A stretch of DNA of 64,000 nucleotides from Azophilus sp965221465. GTDB lineage: Bacteria > Pseudomonadota > Gammaproteobacteria > Pseudomonadales > Azotimanducaceae. The translations under genes were made by a program, and so were the position numbers. The stretch covers positions 620,001-684,000 of the forward strand of contig OZ244892.1 in NCBI GenBank assembly GCA_965221465.1, given 5' to 3'. Of the stretch, positions 15,981 to 23,981 are shown one piece after another. Positions within the stretch are counted from its first letter, which is position 1. Each line of letters starts with the position of its first letter. The notes beneath the pieces are model-generated. The model saw only the letters and a list, made by a program, of their open reading frames with translations. It ran no database searches and was not told the origin of the DNA.

Positions 15981-17983
15981 CAGTAGATCCACCTGGCGAT
16001 GCGGAAGCCGACCGCGTCGCTTTTGCCCGCGGTAAAAGTGCGGTAGGCAATGGCCAGCGCCGACAACTCGCCGGTGCGGAAACTGGCCCCCTTCACCACG
16101 TGGTCGATTCCTCTTGATGGCCCGATCGGGTCCACCAGTGGCCCGTCTGTTGCCCGGGGCAGCGACCCGTGGAAATCCGTGACCCATTCGGCGACATTGC
16201 CGGCCAGGTCGTACAGCCCGTTGACATTGGCCGGGTAGGATCCGACCGGCGCCGTGCCGACGTGGTTGTCGACGTGGTCGAACAGGAATCTGCCGGTGAC
16301 CTGACCATCGACTTCCCGGCCGGCGAAGTTGCCGAAAGCCCGGGGTATGGCCAGCGACTCACCCCAGGGAAACGGGCCACGCGTCCGGTCTGCCGTAAAG
16401 TCGTGGCCGGCAACCGCTTCCCACTCGGCCTCGGTCGGAAGCCGGTAGCCCAGCGAAACGGTAACGATGCGCTGCAGTTCGCCGTCGGCGTCGAATTCGT
16501 ACACCGGCGGCAAGCCGGCGCGGTCGGAGAGCCAGTTGCAATACCTGGCGGCTTCGGCCCAGGTGAGGTTGGTCACCGGGTGCTCCGGGGTCGAGCCCTT
16601 GGGGATCGGCCGCGCATCGAAGTCGAGATACTCCCGGTAGCTCACCTCCCGAAGACCCATGTAGAACGGACGGGTCAGCGCCTTTTCGATCATGGCTGCC
16701 GAGCCTTGCGAGGGCTGCAAGCGGATCGTTGCGGGCGGAAACTTGCGTAGTTTCATGCCATTGGGCAGCGAGATCGTCTGCTCTGCCTGATGAAAGGCGT
16801 ATTCGTTGGGGCGCAGCATCGTAAACGCATAGGCGCGCTCGGCGCCACCTACCGGGCTCACCGTCACCGACCGGGATTGATAGCCGTCCCGGGATACCTC
16901 GATTCGGTCGCCTGCCCGGACCTGGAATCCGGCCGGTGTCACCCCCGCGTCGACCCCGTTGACCGTCACCCGGGCTTCGATGTCCGCCGTTATGCTGGCG
17001 CGATAGGTCCGGCTGCTCAATCGGAATGTGCGCTCGATGGCCTCGCCGGGCGCCGGTTCGATTCGAGCTTCCATGGGCTCGTGACCGCTCTTCCGGATGG
17101 TCAGCCGATACGCGCTCAGCGGCTGCAGCGACAATTGCAACGGCGTGCTGCCCGCAAACTCGCCGTCGACCAGTACCGCGGCTTCGCCCGGTTCGGAAGC
17201 GATGGCGACGGTGGCGGCCTTCGGCAGCAGTTCGATCGTTCCGAGGTCGAGGCGCTCTTCGGCTGCGGTGACAAAACGCTGCCGGTGGTCGTGATAGCCA
17301 TCGAGTTCGATGGCGACTTCGTGGCTCCCGAGGTCGACAACGCCCTCGAACCCTCCCTGGCCAACCGCAACGCCGTCGAGAAATACCCGGGCGCCGGGGG
17401 GATCGGTCCGCACGGAGAGGGCACTGCGGCCCGGCTCGGCTTCGAATTCGAATTGCTGGGTCTTGCCGTAGCCCTCGATCTCGATTTCCCGAACCATCGG
17501 CTTGACGCGGCTTCCTTCGATGCGCACGGCATGGAGGCCGCGCTCGAGTTCGACCTCGACCCTGGCCGCGGCCCCGAATGAGGTTTCGCCGATCCGCAGG
17601 TCGAAATCGACGGGGGAGGTGACGGTGATGACGACAATGCCGGGCAGCGGCTCGAGGGCCACCTGAATCTGCTGGCGGTCGCTGTTTCTTTCGAGCTCGA
17701 CGGTTCGCGGCGAGAAACCTCGCGCCTCGAGGGCGATGACGCCATTCCGGGACAACAACAGGACCCGCGAGCCGACAATCAGCAAACGGCCGTACACCCG
17801 GCTCAGGGCGGCGGTCGCCGCGGCCTCCACCGGTATCACGGCGATATCGAAAGCGCGGCTCGAGATCAACAGAGCGATGGGCAGCGCCGCCAGCAGGATA
17901 ACGAGCAGCAAGCCCGTCATGCGCCGTCGGCGGCGCTGCCGGATGTAGGCGTCGATGAAAGGTGCCCGTTCAGAATCGCTCAT
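15980..17983 (-). CDS. Membrane-anchored PEGA-repeat protein with FGE/sulfatase-modifying-factor-like domain
   Basis: 667 residues. After an Arg-rich start (IRQRRRRRM) there is one TM helix (about 22-43). Three or more PEGA-type beta domains follow (about 185-400), with signatures GARVFLDGVAVGQGGFEGVV and AAVLVDGEFAGSTPLQLSL. The C-terminal 240 residues are an FGE-sulfatase domain: PVTNLTWAEAARYCNWLS, GYRLPTEAEWEAVAG and NGLYDLAGNVAEWVTDF. The catalytic cysteines of true formylglycine-generating enzymes are missing: the final strand reads KGASFRTGELSALAIAYRTF with no Cys. It is therefore probably a binding, C-type-lectin-like module in the periplasm. The ATG overlaps the TPR gene by 14 bases. 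Confidence 0.85.
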   Translation of the reverse strand: MSDSERAPFIDAYIRQRRRRRMTGLLLVILLAALPIALLISSRAFDIAVIPVEAAATAALSRVYGRLLIVGSRVLLLSRNGVIALEARGFSPRTVELERNSDRQQIQVALEPLPGIVVITVTSPVDFDLRIGETSFGAAARVEVELERGLHAVRIEGSRVKPMVREIEIEGYGKTQQFEFEAEPGRSALSVRTDPPGARVFLDGVAVGQGGFEGVVDLGSHEVAIELDGYHDHRQRFVTAAEERLDLGTIELLPKAATVAIASEPGEAAVLVDGEFAGSTPLQLSLQPLSAYRLTIRKSGHEPMEARIEPAPGEAIERTFRLSSRTYRASITADIEARVTVNGVDAGVTPAGFQVRAGDRIEVSRDGYQSRSVTVSPVGGAERAYAFTMLRPNEYAFHQAEQTISLPNGMKLRKFPPATIRLQPSQGSAAMIEKALTRPFYMGLREVSYREYLDFDARPIPKGSTPEHPVTNLTWAEAARYCNWLSDRAGLPPVYEFDADGELQRIVTVSLGYRLPTEAEWEAVAGHDFTADRTRGPFPWGESLAIPRAFGNFAGREVDGQVTGRFLFDHVDNHVGTAPVGSYPANVNGLYDLAGNVAEWVTDFHGSLPRATDGPLVDPIGPSRGIDHVVKGASFRTGELSALAIAYRTFTAGKSDAVGFRIARWIY

Positions 17984-19142
17984 GGCAGACGACCTCGACG
18001 GAGAACGCGTCGGCGCCGGGCGGCACGGCGACGGGCAACGCCACTTCCCGGTAGCCGACCCGGCGCCCGGTCAGGACGTAGTCGCCGGGGTATACCTCGA
18101 GACGGCGTTCCCTGAATGTTCCGAGAACGCGGCCGGGACGTATGCGTACCTCCGTCCTGTTGTCGGAACGGATGGTGATTTCGACCGGTGTCGTCCAGGT
18201 CGCGACCACGTGCAGCAGCTGTTCCCGCTTGCCGGCGATTCTGGTACCAAGGGTTTCCGGTGTTGCCGTTGTCTCGAGCAGCGCTGCGACCTGGTCTCTG
18301 GCGCCTTTCGCAGAGAGTCGTTGCGGCCGGCTCAAGTAGCCGTCGATCCGTTCCTCGACATCGACGAGTTGGCTGATACGTGCAAGGTCGCCGGCGGTCT
18401 CGGCATCGTCGGGGTCGAGTTCGTGCATGCGTTCCAGCAAGTCGCGGGCTTCCGGCCAGTTCTCCGCCTGCCGCTCGGTCTCGAGTCGGGTTCGATAAGC
18501 GGCGAGTTCGGCATCGGTTCGGCGTTGCTGCAGGTCTTGCAGCGCATCCCGGGCCGCCACCGACCCCGGGTCGGACCGGAGCGCCTCGGCGAAGGCGGCT
18601 TCTGCCTGCTGCCACTCGCCCCGGTCGAGGTGCCGGAACCCCCGGGAGAGGCTTTGGTTCAAGCGCTGCTGTTGCTGCGCCGCCTGAATCTGACGGCGAG
18701 CCTGGCCGACACTGTCGCTCAATGTCCCTGCTGCAATGGCATCGAGCCGGCTTTCCGCCCCCTCGAAATCACCCTGCTCGATGAATTGTCGGGCTTCGTC
18801 GAGCAGCTTTCGCGCCGCAATGCCCTGCTGAGCGGTCGATAAACCCGCCGAAGCCTCGGGCGTCAGGGGCAGTACGCGCGATGCCGCTTCGTACTCGGCC
18901 GCCGCGGTTTCGAAATCCTCGTTATCCAGAGCTTTGCCGGCAGCGGCGAGCCGTTCGGCCGCAAAGGCCTGCAACGCCTGCTCGATTGCGGTCAGACGTT
19001 CTATTGCCGACTCGAACCGTGTAGCCGCGTCCCCGAAATATTCGTCCCGATAGAGCGCCATGCCCTCCCGGTACAAGGCATCGGCGCGTTCGAGTTCGAG
19101 CGGATTCCCGGGCAGATCGGCAGCTTGCGGCAGGCGTTCCAT
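17970..19142 (-). CDS. TPR-like exported protein with C-terminal PEGA-like domain; start codon unclear
   Basis: 390 residues from the ATG at 19142. Helical repeat segments (for example ALYRDEYFGDAATRFESAIE, ALDNEDFETAAAEYEAASRV and RGEWQQAEAAFAEALRSDPG) are TPR-like. The C-terminus (VEITIRSDNRTEVRIRPGRV onward, YPGDYVLTGRRVGYREVALP) is PEGA-like. In-frame DNA upstream of 19142, up to a stop at 19329-19331, encodes an obvious signal peptide (ARLLCTLVAATIGLTGFA, then QPVDG) and then EWAHSPICQERRQAVEARAR. The native protein therefore almost certainly starts further upstream, but no ATG, GTG or TTG is available there. A rare start such as AUC, or a sequence or frame change near GTG 19332, would explain this. 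Confidence 0.75.
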   Translation of the reverse strand: MERLPQAADLPGNPLELERADALYREGMALYRDEYFGDAATRFESAIERLTAIEQALQAFAAERLAAAGKALDNEDFETAAAEYEAASRVLPLTPEASAGLSTAQQGIAARKLLDEARQFIEQGDFEGAESRLDAIAAGTLSDSVGQARRQIQAAQQQQRLNQSLSRGFRHLDRGEWQQAEAAFAEALRSDPGSVAARDALQDLQQRRTDAELAAYRTRLETERQAENWPEARDLLERMHELDPDDAETAGDLARISQLVDVEERIDGYLSRPQRLSAKGARDQVAALLETTATPETLGTRIAGKREQLLHVVATWTTPVEITIRSDNRTEVRIRPGRVLGTFRERRLEVYPGDYVLTGRRVGYREVALPVAVPPGADAFSVEVVCHERF

Positions 19143-19332
19143 CAGCGCTTCGGCCCTGGCTCGGGCTTCGACCGCCTGCCGGCGCTCCTGACAGATGGGA
19201 GAATGAGCCCATTCCCCGTCGCATCCGACCCCGGCGCCGTCAACCGGCTGCGCGAAACCGGTCAGACCGATCGTGGCCGCAACCAGGGTGCAGAGAAGTC
19301 GGGCCGGGGCGATCTCGATCTCCCGATTTCAC

Positions 19333-20673
19333 TCAGGGCTCGACGCCCGCATGGGCGACGGCGACGCGTACGGCCTCGACGTCGTCGGCGTCGTTGGCGT
19401 AGATGTCCCGAAGCAGGCTGCGCCATTGCTGGAACTGCTCGCGGGCGGTTCCACGGAGGGTGACGGTCGATTCCCGCATTTCAACGACGGTAGGCGCCAA
19501 CTCGGCCTGCAGGGATCTGCCGAGTTCGTTCAACTGCCGCACCTGGTTCTTTCTTCTGGAATTGGTTCTGAAGCTGGAGACGATCAGGGCGGTGCTGGCG
19601 ACGCCGGCAGCGACGGTGGGCAGCGTTCCCACGGTTCCGCTCTGGGCGGCAGCGACCGTCGCCACCGCAGCCAGGGCGCCCATTATGCCCCGCGCAGCGG
19701 CCTTTCCCTTGAGCGTGCGCTGCTCCCGCGCGTACGGATAGGAATCCCTCTGCCACAGGGCATACGAACTCTGCATCTCGTCCGCGAAGGCGGTGTACTC
19801 GGCGGACAGTCGCTTGCTGAAGGCGTCGTCACGGGCGCTGACGCTCTCGATTCGCGCCCAGTCTTCGCCTTGTGTGTATGGCAGGTACTGAATTTTCAGG
19901 CGGCCCCCCGACTGCTTCAGCGCGTCGCCGTACTGGTCGGGTGCAAAGTAGGCGGCGAGCACCAGGTCGCGCGTGAGCGCAACCTTGTCCAGGTTGCTCA
20001 ACTTCGGGGTTTTCCCCTGCGCAGTGCGGCTGGCGTTCTGCTTGACGGTGCGGGAATGCCGCCGTGCCTGGGCGGTCAGGCTTTTCTCCACATCCCTGGC
20101 AATGGCGGTGTACAGGGTGGCGAAGGGGTCGGCTTGCCGATCGGTGTTGTTCTGGTGCCAGCCCTCCGGTACCCGGTGCCTGACGGTCTTCAGCTGGATC
20201 CAGGTCTTGCCCGTGGTGTCGAGCAGCCGATAGACGATCTTGAGATCCTCGCCGTTGGAAGCCGCGATTTCGCCGATCAGGTAAATGTCCGCGCTGGTGG
20301 ACGTGTCCGGGCTGACGATGACCGATTCGAAATGCCCGAGGTTTCGAATCGCATCGGCAATGCGGTCGGCGAATCGAACGCTCTCGGCACGACGCAACTC
20401 CGGCCAGATACCGCGTTTTTCCCACACAGACCGGTCTTCCGGCAAGCCCGGGTCGAGGACCGGCACCGCCAAGCGCAGCGGTGGGATGTCGAGAACGGCG
20501 CGGGGCGCCTTCCCGGTGGCCGGCGTCTGTTCTTCGCGTTCGACGCGGGGGCCGAGTTCGACGTCGGCCCCCGCCGCGGGCATGGCCGCAATCGAGAAAA
20601 GCAGCGCCCAGGCCATCGCCCAGGGCGTCGGTGTCGATGCGGCGCGCATTAGCCAGTATTGGTAGTTGATCAT
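19333..20673 (-). CDS. Exported protein of unknown function with C-terminal hydrophobic segment
   Basis: 446 residues from ATG 20673 (438 from the ATG at 20649). A signal peptide (WAMAWALLFSIAAMPAAGA) is followed by a mixed domain that may resemble curli/lipoprotein-type assembly proteins (AVLDIPPLRLAVPVLDPGLP; RFADRIADAIRNLGHFESVI; YRLLDTTGKTWIQL). A Gly/Ala-rich hydrophobic stretch (about 330-368) and a charged helical tail follow. No named family is recognised. It sits between the small Gly-rich secreted protein and the TPR protein and ends two bases before the GTG at 19332. I infer a periplasmic or outer-membrane-associated part of the same machine. Confidence 0.65.
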   Translation of the reverse strand: MINYQYWLMRAASTPTPWAMAWALLFSIAAMPAAGADVELGPRVEREEQTPATGKAPRAVLDIPPLRLAVPVLDPGLPEDRSVWEKRGIWPELRRAESVRFADRIADAIRNLGHFESVIVSPDTSTSADIYLIGEIAASNGEDLKIVYRLLDTTGKTWIQLKTVRHRVPEGWHQNNTDRQADPFATLYTAIARDVEKSLTAQARRHSRTVKQNASRTAQGKTPKLSNLDKVALTRDLVLAAYFAPDQYGDALKQSGGRLKIQYLPYTQGEDWARIESVSARDDAFSKRLSAEYTAFADEMQSSYALWQRDSYPYAREQRTLKGKAAARGIMGALAAVATVAAAQSGTVGTLPTVAAGVASTALIVSSFRTNSRRKNQVRQLNELGRSLQAELAPTVVEMRESTVTLRGTAREQFQQWRSLLRDIYANDADDVEAVRVAVAHAGVEP

Positions 20674-20692
20674 TGATCGCAGCCGTTTGATT

Positions 20693-21349
20693 TCAGAGGT
20701 TCTTTACGTAGTTCTCGTATTCCTGCCACAGCGCCGCCCGGCGTGTCGGGTCGGTTTCCTTTTCCGCCGCCTCCCGCAGGACGCGTGCGACATCGTCTTC
20801 CACCACGCTGTCTCGGGCTCGTTGCCGGCCGCCGGGCATTCCGGGCGCCCCCCTTCCATCCGGGGTCGATGCGGTTGCGGCAGTGCCCGGGGTTGGGGGG
20901 TCGGTCGGTGCGCTCGCGCCGGCGCCGCGCGCCCCGGGTTCGCCGCCAACGGCAGCGATCGAGCCGCCCGCTTGATCGGGCTGCTCCGAATCGGGATACC
21001 GTTCCCCGGCGTCATCGTCGGAATTCTGCCCGCCGCCGCCGCTGCTCGCAACGTCCCCGAGCGCGCCTTGCCCAGCCCCGAGCGCGGCATTCGGCGACGG
21101 CTTGGCGGCGGTTGCACCTTCCTGCCCGAAACACCGGTCGAACTGACGCAACTTGATTGCCAACTGCCGTTTCAGTTCGGCATCGATCTCGTCCCTGGTC
21201 TGCCCCGCCTCGTTTCCGGTTGCGCTGGTCACCGCCCAGTCGCACTCGACCGCATCGCCGAATGTGTCCGGGGCACCGAGCGCGCAAACAACGAACACGA
21301 TCAGAGCCAAAGACGGGGCGGCGGGAGCACGAGGTGACACCTCTTTCAT
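20693..21349 (-). CDS. Small exported low-complexity protein
   Basis: 218 residues with a signal peptide (SLALIVFVVCALGAPDTFG). A short N-terminal region has two cysteines (VECDWAV, FDRCFGQ), a Gly/Pro/Ala/Asp-rich disordered linker spans about 75-175, and a helical C-terminus reads RRAALWQEYENYVKNL. Function unknown. The ATG at 21349 lies at the edge of a 45-base fragment of the pheS-pheT repeat, so its leader is repeat-derived. It is 19 bases before the next gene in the operon. Confidence 0.6.
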   Translation of the reverse strand: MKEVSPRAPAAPSLALIVFVVCALGAPDTFGDAVECDWAVTSATGNEAGQTRDEIDAELKRQLAIKLRQFDRCFGQEGATAAKPSPNAALGAGQGALGDVASSGGGGQNSDDDAGERYPDSEQPDQAGGSIAAVGGEPGARGAGASAPTDPPTPGTAATASTPDGRGAPGMPGGRQRARDSVVEDDVARVLREAAEKETDPTRRAALWQEYENYVKNL

Positions 21350-21389
21350 GGAACACTTATTCCAAGTGACTGATTTTATTGAACGGGAA
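21343..21389. repeat. Fragment of the 252-bp pheS-pheT repeat
   Basis: TTTCATGGAACACTTATTCC followed by AAGTGACTGATTTTATTGAA matches the boundary of the tandem repeat at 42513/42765 with only a few mismatches. The hairpin part of the element is missing. Confidence 0.6.
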
Positions 21390-22283
21390 TCACGCATCGG
21401 CAGGGCTGCCGGAGTCGGCACGCCGGCGCGGTGCCTGTGCGAGCGCTTGCAGGTGAACCTGATTTCGGAGGTGCACCTCGATCCTCAGCAGAACCACGAT
21501 CAGCACCATGGAAATCAGGAGGCCAAACCCGCCGAGTCCCAGATAGATGCTGCCCTGGGCCGCTTCCGACCGTCTTGCCGCAGTATGTGCACGGGCTTCG
21601 GCGGCACGGGATTCGGCTTGCTCGATTCGCCCGAGGAACGCAAGCCGAAAGGCATCGAGGGCTTCCATGATCACTCGTGCGCGGTCGTCCATCGAACCGA
21701 TGCGGTTGATCTGCGGGTCTGCTCCGATGGTTTTCGAGGCGGCGATCAGTTGCTCGACGTAGTCGGCCTGGTAGGTTTGTCGCATCCCGGGTTCCTGGAA
21801 CACCCAGGATTCGAGCAGGCGCCGCGGGTAACGATCCGTGAACCCGGTCTCGTCGCCCACATTGCGGCTGAACTGGGCGTTCAGGTTGTCTGCGATCCTG
21901 TCGATGCGTTCGTCGACCGGCCGGCGGCCGCGAGCGGTGGTAGACCCCTGGCTTGCGGGGCTCGTGGTTGACGGCTGTTGTTCCAGCGGTGTCGGAAGTA
22001 CGAGATGCCGAACCCCGTCCCACGTGGGCGCCTCGAAATAGTCCCGGGCATTCCGGGTTTCTGAAGTTGTCATGTGAACGACCGCATACCAAAGAATGGC
22101 GCCGCCGACCGCTAAAACTCCCATACCTACGGCAATCGCCAGCGCGAACCGGACCATGTTGAGGTAGCCCGTCTCGATGCCGTGCACGCGGCGCATGACC
22201 CCGCCCGCGGTGCCTGTCAGTGGGGTGCCCGCCGGTAGTTCGCTCAATTTCTTTGCAAACTCGAGTTCTTGCACCCGCTGCAA
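21390..22283 (-). CDS. Two-TM membrane protein of unknown function, first gene of the envelope operon
   Basis: 297 residues: TM1 about 43-68 (FALAIAVGMGVLAVGGAILW) and TM2 about 247-268 (GLGGFGLLISMVLIVVLLRI), with a 175-residue extracytoplasmic region that starts disordered (Ser/Thr/Pro-rich) and becomes helical (DYVEQLIAASKTI; ALDAFRLAFLGRIEQAESRA). The C-terminal tail is basic. The listed start is TTG 22283; GTG 22274 has better spacing from GCAGG. No family is recognised. It opens the minus-strand run and could be an inner-membrane partner of the channel. Confidence 0.65.
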   Translation of the reverse strand: MQRVQELEFAKKLSELPAGTPLTGTAGGVMRRVHGIETGYLNMVRFALAIAVGMGVLAVGGAILWYAVVHMTTSETRNARDYFEAPTWDGVRHLVLPTPLEQQPSTTSPASQGSTTARGRRPVDERIDRIADNLNAQFSRNVGDETGFTDRYPRRLLESWVFQEPGMRQTYQADYVEQLIAASKTIGADPQINRIGSMDDRARVIMEALDAFRLAFLGRIEQAESRAAEARAHTAARRSEAAQGSIYLGLGGFGLLISMVLIVVLLRIEVHLRNQVHLQALAQAPRRRADSGSPADA

Positions 22284-22430
22284 CCTGCGCCGGCCGCGCC
22301 CTCGATTGTCAATTGCTCTTCTACGCGCACATGCTCCCTCGACCAGGTGCGGGCCAGGCTTCCGGTCGCGAGCATGCGCAAAAGGGCAAAATCCGGCGCG
22401 ATCGTCGCGACCCTCGGTGCAATTGGCGGG

Positions 22431-23807
22431 TTAGGCATGACGAGGCATGTTACCACGCGTCGCTGCCTCGGCCCGTGCGGCGGCCAGCCGTTCGATTCGG
22501 GGGTACAGCGCTCCGAGCAGCACCGTGCGTACCGCCATGAACACCGTCATGGAAAGCCAGATGCCGTGATTCTGCAGGGGCTCCAGCGACAACCAGACCG
22601 TCGCCAGGTAGATGGCAGCGGCCAGGAACATGCTGTTGCGCAGTTCCCGGGTGCGGGTGGTGCCGATGAAAATGCCGTCGAGCATGAAGGCCCAGACGGC
22701 GATCAGGGGCGCCGCTGCGATCCAGGGGAGGTATTCGGCCGCCGTCGCTCTCACCTCCGGCAGCAGCGTCAGCATCGCGACGATGTCCGTTCCCCAGAAC
22801 AGGAATGCCAGGCTCGTGACTCCGGCGAGCAGCCCGGCCCAGATCGAGCAGTAGACGCTTGCCCGGCGCAGGCGGCGCGGATCGTTGGCGCCGAAGGCAT
22901 GGCCGGTGAGCGTCTCGGCGGTGTGTGCAAAGCCGTCGAGGCCATAGGCCATGATGTGAAAGAACTGCATCAGGACGGCGTTGGCGGCCAGAACCAGGTC
23001 GCCCAGCCAGGCGGACAGCGCCGTCAGCATGAAGAATGGGAGCTGCACGAAAAAGGTGCGCACCATCAGGTTGGCGCTGACATCGGTCAGATCGGACAGG
23101 CGGGCGCGGTTCCAGAGATTCGGGGGTCGAGCCCGCCGCCAGCCGGTCTGCCGCAGCGCCCGACAGGTCACTACCAGGCCCAAAGTCGCCGCCACCCATT
23201 CGCTGACGAAGGTACCCGCGGCGACGCCGTCGACCCCCCAGCCGAGCCCGACGACGAACCACAGGTCGAGCGCGATGTTGACGCCGTTGAACACCGCGCT
23301 GACCAGGAGCGCGGCGCCCATGCGCTGCAAACCGAACAGGACGCCGATCGCCACGATGTAGATCAGCACCGCGGGCATGCTCCAGGCGCGGATGTCGAAG
23401 TAGCTCGCGGCCTGGCTTTCCACCGCGGCGCTTGCCTCGAAGAGCCAGAACATCAGGCCGCGTATCGGCCACTGCAGCAGCATCAGCAGGATGCCGAGCC
23501 CGGCGGCGGCGCTGAAGGCCCGGATCGCGATTGCCGCCAGCTCGTCGACCCGTCCTGCGCCGAGCGCCTGGGCCGTAAGCCCGGTGCTGCTCATGCGCAG
23601 AAAGCCGAACATCCAGTAGATGGCGTTGAAGACGGTGCCGCCGAGCGCCACCGCGCCGACGTAGGTGGCGTCGGGCTGCCGCCCCATGATGGCGGTGTCC
23701 ACCACGCTGACCATGGGCAGGGTGAGGTTGGCGAGGATCATCGGCCACGACAGCGCCCACACTTTCGAGTGCCACTCGCGCGGGGATTTGGGTACGGAGA
23801 CTTGCAT
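22431..23807 (-). CDS. MATE-family multidrug/toxin exporter (DinF-like)
   Basis: A 458-residue polytopic protein with about 12 TM helices and no soluble domain. The start region LSWPMILANLTLPMVSVVDT and AIMGRQPDATYVGAVALGGT is the typical MATE opening and resembles the DinF branch. Drug:Na+ or drug:H+ antiport is the family role. The ATG at 23807 (MQVSVPKSPREW) is preferred to the in-frame codon at 23861. It lies 174 bases after the RND pump gene on the same strand and 147 bases before the envelope operon, so it may be a separate unit. Confidence 0.9.
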   Translation of the reverse strand: MQVSVPKSPREWHSKVWALSWPMILANLTLPMVSVVDTAIMGRQPDATYVGAVALGGTVFNAIYWMFGFLRMSSTGLTAQALGAGRVDELAAIAIRAFSAAAGLGILLMLLQWPIRGLMFWLFEASAAVESQAASYFDIRAWSMPAVLIYIVAIGVLFGLQRMGAALLVSAVFNGVNIALDLWFVVGLGWGVDGVAAGTFVSEWVAATLGLVVTCRALRQTGWRRARPPNLWNRARLSDLTDVSANLMVRTFFVQLPFFMLTALSAWLGDLVLAANAVLMQFFHIMAYGLDGFAHTAETLTGHAFGANDPRRLRRASVYCSIWAGLLAGVTSLAFLFWGTDIVAMLTLLPEVRATAAEYLPWIAAAPLIAVWAFMLDGIFIGTTRTRELRNSMFLAAAIYLATVWLSLEPLQNHGIWLSMTVFMAVRTVLLGALYPRIERLAAARAEAATRGNMPRHA

Positions 23808-23981
23808 TCGATGATTCGACCGGCAGGAACCGCCGTTGTCCAGTCCTCGCCTTGTCCCCATGACGCCGAATAGCCCCGAGGAGGACCCATTGGAACTCTA
23901 CGATTCGATTCTGGAAACCCGGCAGTCGAGGAGTTTGCTTTATCCGGAGACGCGCCATGCGCGACTCGGGCGCGGGCGCGC

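Noticed and set aside
15980..17983. Active formylglycine-generating enzyme for sulfatases.
   Set aside because: The catalytic cysteines are missing and no sulfatase gene is nearby.
12607..22283. Assignment of the channel operon as Tol-Pal or as the Zorya antiphage system.
   Set aside because: There are no tolA, tolB, pal, ybgF or zorC/D-like genes, and the B subunits carry vWA rather than TolR or OmpA-type periplasmic domains.
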